From Paraburkholderia sp. C35 (GTDB lineage: Bacteria > Pseudomonadota > Gammaproteobacteria > Burkholderiales > Burkholderiaceae): 64,000 nt of DNA. Where the stretch lies: positions 37,583 to 101,582 of the forward strand of contig NZ_QBUY01000021.1 in assembly GCF_003121405.1 (NCBI RefSeq), given 5' to 3'. The translations under genes and the position numbers were made by a program. Under the pieces are notes generated by a model, which saw nothing but the letters and a program-made list of their open reading frames with translations, was not told the DNA's origin and searched no databases. This document shows, in pieces, positions 9,064 to 18,010 of this stretch (position 1 is the stretch's first letter; each line of letters starts with the position of its first letter).

Positions 9064-9155
9064 TGATGGTTTTGCAGATCCAACGGGTCACGTCGCGTTA
9101 TCGGCCCGGAACGGAAAAAGTTGAGGGTGAGCCGAGCGCGGGCGCGACCTGCCGA

Positions 9156-9191
9156 CGGAAATGGCAGCGTCCCATTCCTGTTCCATTTCCG
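9156..9191. promoter_or_regulatory. Perfect 9-bp inverted repeat in the 9064-9427 intergenic region
   Basis: CGGAAATGG (9156-9164) and CCATTTCCG (9183-9191) form a perfect inverted repeat with an 18-base spacer, in the gap between the divergent CAP lipoprotein and flavin oxidoreductase genes. The arms are one-and-a-half to two turns apart centre to centre, as for a dimeric regulator site. No regulator in the window can be matched to it. Otherwise this 364-base gap holds only the ECF promoter at 9334-9363. Confidence 0.35.
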
Positions 9192-9333
9192 CGTGCCATA
9201 TCCGGTTATATTTTTTGCAGGTCAGGCACTCCGGGCGTTAGCGCGACGCCATGCTCGCGAGGCGCCGCGCGACGACGCGGGTGTCCATGCACACTGCGTA
9301 AAAGCGCATCAGGGAGAACAACGCCCGCACGGC

Positions 9334-9363
9334 TGCATCCGTCTGCTGCTCACGTGCGTAGAA
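9334..9363 (+). promoter_or_regulatory. ECF-type promoter of the flavin oxidoreductase/DUF1365/CFA operon
   Basis: TGCATCC (9334-9340), 16 bases, then CGTAGAA (9357-9363). The same -35 word, exact spacing and CGTA core recur upstream of three other transcription units in this island (15354-15383, 18011-18040, 18163-18192). Predicted leader about 55-60 bases to the ATG at 9428. The shared motif is seen; assignment to the sigma factor at 18336-18938 is inferred. Confidence 0.75.
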
Positions 9364-9427
9364 GGGGAATTGACGCGCCGCTGTTCCTATCCTGTTCTGT
9401 CGGCGCGTCGCTGATGGAGATCATCCA

Positions 9428-10738
9428 ATGGATGTGCAGACGGCCACCCATGCCACGCGTCCCATGCCCGCAGGCAGCCGCGTCGCCGTGATCGGCGCGG
9501 GCATCGCCGGGATGGCGAGCGCGTATCTGCTGGCTCGCCGTCATCGCGTCACCCTGTACGAAGCGGCCCCGCGTGTGGGCGGCCATACCAATACCGTCGA
9601 CGTCGAACTGGACGGCCTGTCTCATCCCGTCGATACCGGCTTTCTCGTCTTCAACGACCGCACCTATCCCAACCTGATCGCACTGTTCGACGAGCTCGGC
9701 GTCGCGTCGTACGAAAGCGCGATGACCTTTTCCGTCTCGCTCGACCAGGGGCGGCTGGAGTGGGCAGGCACGAGCCTGAACACCGTATTCGCGCAAAGGC
9801 GCAACGTGATGTCGCCCAGCTTCCTTTCGATGTTGCGCGACATCCTGCGTTTCAATTCGGCGGCTGAAATGCATCTCGAAGCCGCGTCCGCGAGCGGCTG
9901 TTCGGTCGGCGAACTGCTCACGGCGGGCCAGTACGGCGATCCCTTTCGACAACATTACCTGCTGCCGATGGCCGCGGCGATCTGGTCGTGCGGGACCTCC
10001 GATGTGCTGCGCTTCCCCGCCGCGACGTTTTTGCGCTTCTGCCTGAATCATGCGCTGCTACAGGTGAATCGCCGGCCTTGCTGGCGAACCGTCGCAGGCG
10101 GCGCGCGCGAGTATGTGCGCCGGATCGTCGCCACGCTCGACGACGTGCGCACGAACGCACGCGTGCTCGCGGTGCGGCGGGAGAGTGACGGCGTGCAGAT
10201 CGTGAGCGGATCGGGATGCGAACGCTACGACGCGGTGATCTTCGCTACCCACGCGCCCGACACGCTGCGCCTGCTCGACGATGCTTCGCCGCACGAACGC
10301 GATGTACTCGGCGCGGTTCGCTACCAGCCCAACGTCGCGTGGCTGCATACCGACATCGGCTTGCTGCCGCGTCGCGAGCGCATCTGGTCGGCGTGGAACT
10401 ACGTGTCGCCACTGGGTGTAGACAGCATGCGCCCGGTGTGCGTGAGCTATCTGATCAACCGTCTGCAGCCGTTGCCCTTCCGGCGGCCCGTGATCGTGAC
10501 GCTCAATCCGCCACGTCCGCCTGCGCCCGGCACGGCATTGCAGCGCTTCGACTACGATCATCCTCTGCTCGACGGTCCCGCAGTGGCAGCGCAAAGTCGC
10601 CTCGCATCGTTGCAGGGCGCGCAACGCAGCTGGTTTGCAGGCGCGTGGACAGGTTACGGCTTTCACGAAGACGGCCTGAAGTCGGCGCTGCGCGTGGCCC
10701 GCGACTTCGGCGTCGAACCCGCATGGTCCGTGCGATGA
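9428..10738 (+). CDS. FAD-dependent oxidoreductase (amine-oxidase-like, unsaturated fatty acid modification type)
   Basis: Flavoprotein of 436 residues with an N-terminal Rossmann motif VIGAGIAGMASAYLLA (G23-x-G25-x2-G28) and the following acidic/glycine stretch YEAAPRVGGHTNTVD that binds the FAD ribose. Overall it matches the NAD(P)-binding Rossmann/amine oxidase group that includes mycobacterial Rv0449c. Homologues sit beside DUF1365 and cyclopropane-synthase-like genes in several phyla and are thought to reduce or desaturate acyl chains during lipid modification (family context). First gene of a three-gene operon; its stop overlaps the DUF1365 start. An ECF-type promoter lies about 65-95 bases upstream of the start. 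Confidence 0.86.
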   Translation: MDVQTATHATRPMPAGSRVAVIGAGIAGMASAYLLARRHRVTLYEAAPRVGGHTNTVDVELDGLSHPVDTGFLVFNDRTYPNLIALFDELGVASYESAMTFSVSLDQGRLEWAGTSLNTVFAQRRNVMSPSFLSMLRDILRFNSAAEMHLEAASASGCSVGELLTAGQYGDPFRQHYLLPMAAAIWSCGTSDVLRFPAATFLRFCLNHALLQVNRRPCWRTVAGGAREYVRRIVATLDDVRTNARVLAVRRESDGVQIVSGSGCERYDAVIFATHAPDTLRLLDDASPHERDVLGAVRYQPNVAWLHTDIGLLPRRERIWSAWNYVSPLGVDSMRPVCVSYLINRLQPLPFRRPVIVTLNPPRPPAPGTALQRFDYDHPLLDGPAVAAQSRLASLQGAQRSWFAGAWTGYGFHEDGLKSALRVARDFGVEPAWSVR

Positions 10739-11532
10739 ACCGCGCCTCGTCCGCTCCCGCCGCCTGGCTGATGTGTGGGCATGTGATGCACGAGCGGCTG
10801 CGTCCCGTGCGTCACCGCTTTGTGTATCCCGTGTTCTGCGTGCGTGTCGATCTCGCGCGGCTCGATGCGTTGCGTGGCTGGTGGTTCGGGATCGATCGCT
10901 TGCGTCCGTTGAGCCTGATGACGCGCGATTACGGTGCATGCGACGGCACGCCGCTGCACGCATGGATGCGCGCCCAGCTCGCCGACGCGGGCATCGATCT
11001 CGACGGCGGCACCATCTGGTTGCAGACCTTTCCGCGCGTGTTCGGCTACGCGTTCAATCCCGTCAGTTTCTGGCTGTGTCACGACCGCGACGGCAATCTG
11101 CGCGCGTTGCTTGCCGAGGTACGCAACACCTTCGGGCAGCGCCATTCGTACCTGCTCAAAGCACGCGACAACGGACCCATCGATGCCAACACCGAACTCG
11201 ATTGCACGAAGCGCCTGCATGTATCGCCGTTCTGCAGCGTCGAAGGGCATTACGCGTTCTGCATCCGTGAGAGCGCGAGCGGGTCCGCGATATCGATCGA
11301 TTATCACGATCATCAGGGCCTTCTGATTCGCACCGCCATTTCGCTCGACAGGCGCCCGCTGACTCGCACGCGCGCGTTGCGCGCACTCGCGCGGCAACCG
11401 CTGCTCACTATCGGCGTGATCGTGCGTATTCATTGGCAAGCGCTGCGCCTGTGGCTCAGAAAAGTGCCTTTCTACGGTAGCCAACCACCCTCGCCTCACT
11501 CGCGTCCAACAACAATCAACGAGGAATCGTAA
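10735..11532 (+). CDS. DUF1365 family protein
   Basis: 265 residues; the start overlaps the preceding stop (ATGA). Family hallmarks are the N-terminal CGHVMHERLRPVRHRFVYPVF and the central FGYAFNPVSFW. No biochemical activity is established for DUF1365. It nearly always accompanies the flavin oxidoreductase and CFA-like methyltransferase seen on either side here, as in the mycobacterial Rv0448c neighbourhood, which suggests a role in handling or modifying phospholipid acyl chains. No clear signal peptide; probably cytoplasmic or membrane-peripheral. Confidence 0.88.
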   Translation: MNRASSAPAAWLMCGHVMHERLRPVRHRFVYPVFCVRVDLARLDALRGWWFGIDRLRPLSLMTRDYGACDGTPLHAWMRAQLADAGIDLDGGTIWLQTFPRVFGYAFNPVSFWLCHDRDGNLRALLAEVRNTFGQRHSYLLKARDNGPIDANTELDCTKRLHVSPFCSVEGHYAFCIRESASGSAISIDYHDHQGLLIRTAISLDRRPLTRTRALRALARQPLLTIGVIVRIHWQALRLWLRKVPFYGSQPPSPHSRPTTINEES

Positions 11533-11534
11533 CC

Positions 11535-12746
11535 ATGACGTTTCTGCGCGCCTTTTACGCTGCGGGCGGTGCGCCCGCCTTCGCCCGCCTGTTTCTCGCC
11601 ATGCTGGGACGTCTGCGCACGGGCCATCTCGTGCTGACGACGCCGGATGGCCAGCAACGGGTGTTCGGCGATCCGCATGCACAGCCTGGCGCGCAACTGA
11701 TCCTGTACGACTGGCGCGCGTGCCGCGCGATCCTGCAGGCGGGCGACATCGGCTTTGCGGAAGCGTATCGCGCAGAGTGGCTCTATACGCCCGACATCGC
11801 CGCGCTGTTGCGGCTCGCCATGCGCAATGAAGCCGCTGTACGACGCACGGTGGTTGGGAGTGCGCCGGCGCGTCTCTTTTATGGTCTGCGCCACTGGCTG
11901 CGCCCCAATACACGACGCGGCAGCCAGCGTAACGTGCATGCGCATTACGATCTCGGCAATCCGTTTTACTCACTCTGGCTCGATGCGAGCATGACCTATT
12001 CGAGCGCGCTGTTCGAAAACGACGCTGCCCTTACGCTTGAAGAAGCACAGACGGCGAAGTACCAGCGTATCGTCGATGAGTTGCGCTTGCGCGCGGGCAT
12101 GCGCGTGCTGGAAATCGGTTGCGGCTGGGGCGGCTTCGCGATGCATGCGGCGCGCCTCGGTATCCGCGTGCATGGCGTGACGGTTTCTCCCGCCCAGTAC
12201 GAATGGGCGCGCGAACGCGTCGCGAGCGCCGGACTCGGCGATCTCGTCACGATCGAACTGCGCGACTACCGCGATTTGCACGGCATTTACGATGCAGCCG
12301 TATCGATTGAAATGTTCGAAGCCGTGGGCGCGCGTTACTGGCACACCTATTTCGCTACACTGAACCGCTTGCTGACGCCGGGCGCGCGTGCGCTCATCCA
12401 GTCGATCACCATCGACGACACACGCTTTGCTGCTTACAGGTCTTCCAGCGATTTCATCCGCGAGTACATTTTTCCGGGCGGCATGCTGCCCAGTCCGCAG
12501 CGCTTTCAGGCTGCAGCGAAACGCGCGGGAATGGAGTGCGCCGAATCGCTGTCGTTCGGTCCGGACTATGCGCGCACGTTGCAGTGCTGGCACGCGCGCT
12601 TCGAATCGAATCTCGATGCCGTGCGCGCACTCGGCTTCGATGATCTGTTCATCCGTACGTGGCGGCTCTATTTTGCGTTTTGCGAAGCGGGCTTTCTCGA
12701 AGCGCGCACGGATGTGAGGCAGTTCGTTCTCACCGCCAAGGCGTGA
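11535..12746 (+). CDS. Cyclopropane-fatty-acyl-phospholipid synthase-family methyltransferase (UfaA1-like)
   Basis: SAM-dependent methyltransferase acting on unsaturated acyl chains of phospholipids, 403 residues. The family signature HYDLGNPFYSLWLD (137-150) and MTYSSALF (153-160) are followed by the SAM-binding motif VLEIGCGWGGF (191-201), then SIEMFEAVG and the lid region YIFPGGMLPS. Products in this family include cyclopropane, methyl-branched and (with partner enzymes) furan fatty acids; which one forms here cannot be read from sequence. Two bases after DUF1365, last gene of the operon, ending 25 bases from the convergent lipocalin gene. Confidence 0.88.
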   Translation: MTFLRAFYAAGGAPAFARLFLAMLGRLRTGHLVLTTPDGQQRVFGDPHAQPGAQLILYDWRACRAILQAGDIGFAEAYRAEWLYTPDIAALLRLAMRNEAAVRRTVVGSAPARLFYGLRHWLRPNTRRGSQRNVHAHYDLGNPFYSLWLDASMTYSSALFENDAALTLEEAQTAKYQRIVDELRLRAGMRVLEIGCGWGGFAMHAARLGIRVHGVTVSPAQYEWARERVASAGLGDLVTIELRDYRDLHGIYDAAVSIEMFEAVGARYWHTYFATLNRLLTPGARALIQSITIDDTRFAAYRSSSDFIREYIFPGGMLPSPQRFQAAAKRAGMECAESLSFGPDYARTLQCWHARFESNLDAVRALGFDDLFIRTWRLYFAFCEAGFLEARTDVRQFVLTAKA

Positions 12747-12771
12747 CGTACAGGCGGGCAATGCATCGGGA

Positions 12772-13392
12772 TCAATCGCGTTGCTGCAGAAAACCTGGCT
12801 TGCCGATCTGCTCCGGATGCTGCGGTACACGGCGAAAACGTGATGCGTCGAAGCCCATTGCATCGAAGCGCGCGAGTAGCGAACGGTACACGTCATCGCT
12901 CATATCCGGCTCGCGCGAGAAGACCCAGCCGAGGCTTTTATCCGGCACGCCGAGCAGCGTGTAACGGTATTGATCGTCGACATACAGCGTCAGTTGCGTC
13001 ACATGAACCGGCCAGAAGAGGCGCACTTTCCATTCGCCGTTGCCGCTGTCCGGCACGACAGTATCGACGAAATGAAACTTCGACGGCGATGCGTCGAATG
13101 ACTTCGAATGCGCGGTATAGCGGTCGTCGATCTTGCCGTCTTCGCGCAGCGACCAGTCCGTATAACTGCCAACGTACTTGTTTTCGAGGAAATACGGAAT
13201 GATCGCGATCACGTACCAGCGCCCCATGTAGCGCGGCAGATCGATGCTTGCGGGTTTAAGCGGCACATCGGCGCGTGTACTGGAACTGGCCGAACTGGCA
13301 GGCGACTGCGAGCACGCCGACACGATGAATACCGCTGCAGCAGTCAAGGCCAGCACCCATGCAAATCGCGCACGTAAAGTCGAGGCATTCAT
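12772..13392 (-). CDS. Lipocalin-family lipoprotein (Blc-like)
   Basis: 206 residues: signal peptide with lipobox VSAC, then a lipocalin barrel. The first structurally conserved region is present as the GRWYVIA motif near residue 56, followed by a barrel that matches outer-membrane lipocalin Blc (SYTDWSLREDGKID, FWPVHVTQLTLYVDDQYRYTLLG, WVFSREPDMSDDVYRSLLARF). Blc-type lipocalins bind lysophospholipids or fatty acids and are envelope-stress genes. Start at MNASTLR overlaps the stop of the upstream methyltransferase (ATGA), so it is third in the DUF1295-methyltransferase-lipocalin operon. Confidence 0.9.
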   Translation of the reverse strand: MNASTLRARFAWVLALTAAAVFIVSACSQSPASSASSSTRADVPLKPASIDLPRYMGRWYVIAIIPYFLENKYVGSYTDWSLREDGKIDDRYTAHSKSFDASPSKFHFVDTVVPDSGNGEWKVRLFWPVHVTQLTLYVDDQYRYTLLGVPDKSLGWVFSREPDMSDDVYRSLLARFDAMGFDASRFRRVPQHPEQIGKPGFLQQRD

Positions 13393-14513
13393 CGTTTGTC
13401 GAACCGATAATGTGCAACGCCCCATTCGCTGCCACGCGCGTAGCCGAAGAGTTCAGCCACCGCCATATAGAACATCCGCCAGCGCTGGAACCAGAGTTGT
13501 GCGTCTGCGACGCCGTATGCAAGCGCGAGTTCCGGCAGCACGCGCGCACGCGCCTGATCGAGATTCGTCAGCCACTGCCTTGCCGTGCGTGCGTAATGCT
13601 CGCCACCTATCCACCATTGCTCGTCGATGCGCAGATCGTTCTGAAAGTGCTGCAACAATGCTTCCGACGGCATGGTGCCGCCGGTGAAGAAGTACTTCGA
13701 CATCCAGTCCGTCGCGTCACGCGCCTGAAAGTGATACGCGAGGGTTCGATGCGCAAAGACGTGAACGAACAGCTTGCCGTCGGCATGCATCCAGCGCGCG
13801 ATGCGTTCCAGCAGCAGGCCGTAGTTCTTCATATGCTCGAACATCTCGACCGAGAGCACGCGATCGAACTGACCGCCGCGCAGCGTATTGCCAAATTCGA
13901 ACTGAACGACATTGCCCGTTTCGACCTTCAGATTGCGGATGCCTGCAGAAGCCGCCCGCGCCTCGATGAACTCGCGCTGGCTGCGCGAGTTCGACAGCGC
14001 CACGATCTCCGCGTTTGGATAGTGCGTTGCCAGCCACAGCGCAAGCGCGCCCCATCCGCAACCGAGATCGAGTATGCGTTGACCGTCTTCGATCTGTGCC
14101 CGCTCCGCGCAGAGCGCGAGCATGGCCTCTTCCGCTTGCGCGAGCGTCTCGTCGCCGCGTGGATACAGGCAGCACGAATACTTCAGTTGCGGACCAAGAT
14201 GCGCTTCGAAGAATGAAGGCGGCAACTCATAGTGTTGCGTGTTGGCGGCGTCCGTCTCGATTGCAATGGGACTGGCGTGCAACTCGTCGAGCAGCGTATG
14301 CAAACGCTGCGAACGAAGTGCTTCGTCGGATACCCCTTCTTCGATCAGGCGCTGCCGCATCAGGCGACGCATGCCGAGACGGATCACGCTGTCGGGTATC
14401 CAGCCGCGCTCGCATGCATGGATCAGCCAGCCATCGTCGGCATCCAGTGTGTTGTGCATCGAAGATCGGGTGGCCGTGTAGGTCATGGCGGGTATCGTCC
14501 GGATGTGCTGCAC
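13389..14513 (-). CDS. Second cyclopropane-synthase-family SAM methyltransferase
   Basis: 374 residues. It carries the CFA-family segments HYELPPSFFEAHLG and KYSCCLYPRG, SAM motif ILDLGCGWGALALWLA (147-162), VLSVEMFEHMKNYG and YFFTGGTMPSEALL. It is the divergent, shorter class related to coclaurine N-methyltransferase-like enzymes rather than classical Cfa, so the substrate could be a lipid or a small molecule. Start uncertain: MQHIRT (14513), MTYTAT (14486) and MHNTLD (14456) are all possible and none has a convincing ribosome site. Middle gene of the operon driven by the ECF promoter at 15354-15383. The second CFA-like gene of the island, on the opposite strand from the first. Confidence 0.82.
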   Translation of the reverse strand: MQHIRTIPAMTYTATRSSMHNTLDADDGWLIHACERGWIPDSVIRLGMRRLMRQRLIEEGVSDEALRSQRLHTLLDELHASPIAIETDAANTQHYELPPSFFEAHLGPQLKYSCCLYPRGDETLAQAEEAMLALCAERAQIEDGQRILDLGCGWGALALWLATHYPNAEIVALSNSRSQREFIEARAASAGIRNLKVETGNVVQFEFGNTLRGGQFDRVLSVEMFEHMKNYGLLLERIARWMHADGKLFVHVFAHRTLAYHFQARDATDWMSKYFFTGGTMPSEALLQHFQNDLRIDEQWWIGGEHYARTARQWLTNLDQARARVLPELALAYGVADAQLWFQRWRMFYMAVAELFGYARGSEWGVAHYRFDKR

Positions 14514-14523
14514 ATAATTGAGG

Positions 14524-15303
14524 TTAGCCGCGCCGAGGCGGCCACGGTATCAACGCACTTGTATCGCGCATATAGTCGGCGTAGCCGGGGCGCGAATGGA
14601 TCAAATGCGCTTCGAGCATCGGTACGCCCGAGAGCTTCAACAGCAGCCATGCCATCAGCACTGGCGGAAGCAGCGTGAGCCAGACCCACGGCGAACCCAT
14701 CGCGAGTGCGATATACGCGACCCAGTGCAGGCATTCGAAGAAATAATTCGGATGACGTGAATAGCGCCACAAACCAACGCGGCACACAGTACCCTTGTTC
14801 GCAGGATCGGCGATAAAGCGCCTCAACTGGCTGTCCGCTGCCGCCTCGCCGACAATCGACGCAAGCCAGATCAGCACGGCCATCAAGGCCCACGCGGCAG
14901 ACGGCCGTTCTGCACGCCATGCAGGCACGGCGAACGCGAGCGACAGCACCATCGATATGAACGTCTGAAACTCCAGGAACCAGAACATCTTTCGCCCCGC
15001 CTGCGCGCCCCATTGCTCGCGAAAGCGGTGATAACGCGGATCTTCCGGCTTGCCCGCATTGCGGCGCCACAGATGCCAGCCGAGCCGCGCGCCCCAGATC
15101 CCGCCGCCTGCTGCAACCAGCACGCGCGCAAGCGGATCGCCTTCGCTCACCACGCCGTAGAACACGGCAATAGCGCCTAGCGAGAATGCCCAAATCGGGT
15201 CGATCATGCCCGCGTTCGCGCTTCTCAGTTGCCACGCCCAGAAGGCCGCGAACAAGACGACCAGCGCGCAGAACGCAATCGCCGCGGCGGTTGCAGGCGA
15301 CAT
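14524..15303 (-). CDS. DUF1295 / steroid 5-alpha-reductase-like membrane protein
   Basis: Polytopic inner-membrane protein of 259 residues with about six to seven hydrophobic helices. The C-terminal signature GLWRYSRHPNYFFE...W is the isoprenylcysteine-methyltransferase/steroid-reductase-like motif of DUF1295 (as in mycobacterial Rv0446c), consistent with binding of a nucleotide cofactor and a lipid substrate. ATG at 15303 was preferred over GTG at 15306 because AAGGAG is 5 bases upstream of the ATG. First gene of an operon with a CFA-like methyltransferase and a lipocalin. Its ECF-type promoter is ~50-80 bases upstream. Confidence 0.87.
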   Translation of the reverse strand: MSPATAAAIAFCALVVLFAAFWAWQLRSANAGMIDPIWAFSLGAIAVFYGVVSEGDPLARVLVAAGGGIWGARLGWHLWRRNAGKPEDPRYHRFREQWGAQAGRKMFWFLEFQTFISMVLSLAFAVPAWRAERPSAAWALMAVLIWLASIVGEAAADSQLRRFIADPANKGTVCRVGLWRYSRHPNYFFECLHWVAYIALAMGSPWVWLTLLPPVLMAWLLLKLSGVPMLEAHLIHSRPGYADYMRDTSALIPWPPRRG

Positions 15304-15353
15304 CACAACTCCTTGTCACATGAATCAAATTCGGCAGACACACCGTTCACAGG

Positions 15354-15383
15354 TTATACGGGCGACGACCGCAAACGGATGCA
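15354..15383 (-). promoter_or_regulatory. ECF-type promoter of the DUF1295/methyltransferase/lipocalin operon
   Basis: On the minus strand: TGCATCC (15383-15377), 16 bases, CGTATAA (15360-15354). Identical architecture to the sigma gene's own promoter. Predicted leader about 45 bases to the ATG at 15303. Confidence 0.75.
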
Positions 15384-15490
15384 TCGCGCCTTCCAAGTGG
15401 GCAAACGGCGTGCCCTGCGACGCATATGTCGCGGATTTGAATCAGTTCGACTGGTTTCGAGCCTCGTTTGAAAGCGCACGACGCACGCGA

Positions 15491-16795
15491 TCAACCACCC
15501 GACGCCTGGACAATCAGCACGATGTTCAGGCTCAGCACGATAGCCGTGCAGATGAGCGCACCCGCGTTGGTGATCCTGCTATTGCAGTAACGCCCCATCA
15601 GCGTGGTCCGCGAAGTGAACCAGACCAGTGCGATCATCGGCACGGGCAACGCGACACTCAACGCGACCTGGCTCAACACCAGCGCGCGCGTCGCGTCGAC
15701 ACCCGACGCGACCACGGCAAACGCAGGCACCATCGTCACGAGCCGTCGAACCCAGAGCGGAATATGAAACCCGACAAAACCCTGCATGATCATCTGCCCC
15801 GCCATCGTGCCCACCACGGAACTCGAGATACCCGACGCAATCAACGCGGCGAGGAAGAACCCGGCCGCGGCAGTGCCGAGCAGCGGCGTGAGCGTGCGCC
15901 ACGCGGTTTCGATGCTCGCGATGTCCGGGCTACCCTGATGAAACGCGCCCGACGCCATCACGACCATCGCCATGTTGATGAGACCTGCTGCGCCGAGCGC
16001 CACGACCACTTCGATATTCGAGAACTTCAGCAAGGCCGTCCGTTCGCGGTCATTGCGCGCCGCGATGCGGTTTTGCATCAGCCCCGAATGCAGAAACAGC
16101 ACATGCGGCATCACGGTCGCGCCGACGATGCCCACGGCGAGCGTCAACGCGGTGCTGTCGGGAATGCCCGGCGTGACGGCATGGTGAGCCAGCGCCGGCC
16201 AGTTCACCTGTGTCATCGTCAGTTCCGCGACGTACGACAGCCCGATCACGCCGACCAGCGCCGCAATCATCAGTTCGAGCGGACGAAAGCCGCGCTTCTC
16301 GAACTGCAGCAGGCTGTATGTCACGGCGGCGGTGATGCACATGGCAGGCAACATCGGCAGATGGCACAGCAGCGAGACGCCAATCGAGCCGCCCGTGAAT
16401 TCGGCCAGATCCGTCGCCATCGCCGCGATTTCGCTGATGATCCACATCGCGATCACCCAGCGCCGCGGCAGGCTGTCGCGACACAACTCCGCCAGGTTGC
16501 GCCCGGTGACGAGCCCCAGTTTCGCCGATAGCGACTGAAACAGCATCGCGATGAGATTCGACAACACGACCACCCAAAGCAGCGCGTAGCCGTAGCGCGC
16601 GCCCGCCTGAATGTTGGTGGCGAAGTTGCCGGGATCGATATAGGCAATCGACGCGACGATGGCCGGCCCGGCGAAAGCGAGCATCGCGCGCGGTCCGCGT
16701 TGCGTGCCGGCGAGAGCCGCGTGCATCGTCGTGCGCGAGCGTTCGGTGAGTGAGGGTGAAGGTGAAACGACAGTCTGAACGGCGGTTCTGTTCAT
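15491..16795 (-). CDS. mntH: Nramp-family Mn2+/Fe2+ transporter
   Basis: Proton-coupled divalent-metal importer of the inner membrane, 434 residues, about eleven helices. The metal-binding motifs are present: DPGN at residues 54-57 in TM1 and MPH at 229-231 in TM6. Start ATG is preceded by CAGGAG seven bases upstream. It lies 107 bases downstream of the ferritin-like gene on the same strand; a hairpin between them may end that transcript or be read through. I saw no MntR or Fur site directly upstream, so oxidative-stress control by read-through from the ferritin-like gene's ECF promoter is possible. Manganese import suits a singlet-oxygen/peroxide response. Confidence 0.93.
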   Translation of the reverse strand: MNRTAVQTVVSPSPSLTERSRTTMHAALAGTQRGPRAMLAFAGPAIVASIAYIDPGNFATNIQAGARYGYALLWVVVLSNLIAMLFQSLSAKLGLVTGRNLAELCRDSLPRRWVIAMWIISEIAAMATDLAEFTGGSIGVSLLCHLPMLPAMCITAAVTYSLLQFEKRGFRPLELMIAALVGVIGLSYVAELTMTQVNWPALAHHAVTPGIPDSTALTLAVGIVGATVMPHVLFLHSGLMQNRIAARNDRERTALLKFSNIEVVVALGAAGLINMAMVVMASGAFHQGSPDIASIETAWRTLTPLLGTAAAGFFLAALIASGISSSVVGTMAGQMIMQGFVGFHIPLWVRRLVTMVPAFAVVASGVDATRALVLSQVALSVALPVPMIALVWFTSRTTLMGRYCNSRITNAGALICTAIVLSLNIVLIVQASGG

Positions 16796-16843
16796 TCACG
16801 GCTCCTGTGTGCCGTCGCGGGCACGAGACAGCGCGCAAAAGGA

Positions 16844-16873
16844 CAGCGGGCGCAAACTGCATGCCGCCCGCTG
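16844..16873 (-). terminator. Possible terminator between the ferritin-like gene and mntH
   Basis: A perfect 9-bp GC-rich stem, CAGCGGGCG with CGCCCGCTG and a 12-base loop, 30-59 bases past the ferritin-like stop. On the minus strand it is followed by TCCTTTTG, a weak T tract. It may only attenuate transcription into mntH. Confidence 0.4.
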
Positions 16874-16902
16874 CGGACAAGCCACACACACACGCGTTGT
16901 AT

Positions 16903-17868
16903 TCAGGCGCTCATGTTGAGCGTGCCGTTCACCCCGTTTGGAAAGAAGCCGCCTTTCATCGCGGCGGAACTGGTCAGATACACGATGTTCAGCACGTTGG
17001 CGTAGTTGCGGCTGAACGCCAGCCCGTTGCCATCGAGCGGAACGATGTTGGATGTGCCTGCCGTCGTGCCTGATATGCCCTGATCGTCGTGGCCATTGTT
17101 GTCGATGCTGTCGCGCGCGGCCGAAATGGCGTTGGCCGCCGATACCAGACTCGTCATGTCGATGCCTTTCGCGTACAGCGTCGTGCGCACCAGCCCGGCG
17201 TGATACGCCTCGGCCGCGAGTATGCCCGCCGCCGCCTCCAGGAACGTCTTGTTCGTGATGAGCGGCGATGCGCCCTTGTAGGCGGTGACGCCCACGTCTT
17301 CGAAGATGAATGCGCCCAGCAGAAAGTTGTTGTCGCTTGCGTACGGATTGAACGCGGTGCCCGCACCGACCAGCCCCGCCGCGCGGGCCGCATTGGAGAA
17401 CGCCCCGTTCGGATCCGTGCCGCCGATATCGATCGCGGGCTGCGCGACAGCCGCCGAACCCAGCGCGCTGCGCAGAAAGGTCACGTGCTCGCGCTCGTCG
17501 TTCGCGATCTCATTGGCGTAAGCCTTGACGAGCGGATCTTGAAACGACACCTGCTGTCCGGCAATCACGCTGCCCATCGTTCCGACGCCCGTGGTCATCG
17601 AGGCAGGCAATCCCGCGCCCGTCGTCGCATAGCTATAGAACTGCGATTCGAGGTATTCGAGGTTGAGCGCGAAGTTGAGAATCTCCGCGTCGGTCGGTGC
17701 GGATGCCGCGCCCGCGTTGTTGCCCGATCCTCCTCCGCATGCGCTGATCAACGTGCCGCCAACCAGGCCGAGACCCAGACCACCCGCGTTTCTGAAGAAC
17801 TGTCGCCGGTTCCGGCGGCGCTCGGCGCGGCGGTCGAACGTCTCGATGAGTGCTTTCGCATCTGACAT
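16903..17868 (-). CDS. Exported ferritin-like domain lipoprotein/Tat substrate
   Basis: 321 residues. The N-terminus has a twin-arginine-like motif (RRRNRRQFF) followed by a Gly/Leu-rich hydrophobic segment and ISACGGG, so it is probably Tat-exported and may be lipidated. The body is a Ferritin_2-type four-helix bundle: ILNFALNLEYLESQFYSYA, EIANDEREHVTFLRSAL, FIFEDVGVTAYKGA and ILAAEAYHAGLVRTTLYA, giving Glu/His metal-ligand positions on each helix. Catalytic role of this family is not established; a periplasmic di-iron or Mn centre in metal storage or oxidant defence is plausible. It has its own ECF-type promoter at 18011-18040 with a ~135-base leader, diverging from the sigma gene. Confidence 0.85.
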   Translation of the reverse strand: MSDAKALIETFDRRAERRRNRRQFFRNAGGLGLGLVGGTLISACGGGSGNNAGAASAPTDAEILNFALNLEYLESQFYSYATTGAGLPASMTTGVGTMGSVIAGQQVSFQDPLVKAYANEIANDEREHVTFLRSALGSAAVAQPAIDIGGTDPNGAFSNAARAAGLVGAGTAFNPYASDNNFLLGAFIFEDVGVTAYKGASPLITNKTFLEAAAGILAAEAYHAGLVRTTLYAKGIDMTSLVSAANAISAARDSIDNNGHDDQGISGTTAGTSNIVPLDGNGLAFSRNYANVLNIVYLTSSAAMKGGFFPNGVNGTLNMSA

Positions 17869-18010
17869 GATCCTGCTCCTTGCGAGGTTCGAATGAACTC
17901 ATGCAGCGACGGGCGTGAGCATGCCTTGCGGGCCGCAAGCCAGCGTGCGAGCGTTGCATGGACGGGAGACACGGACGGGTCATGACAGGCAACGGTCGCG
18001 TCTTCATCTG

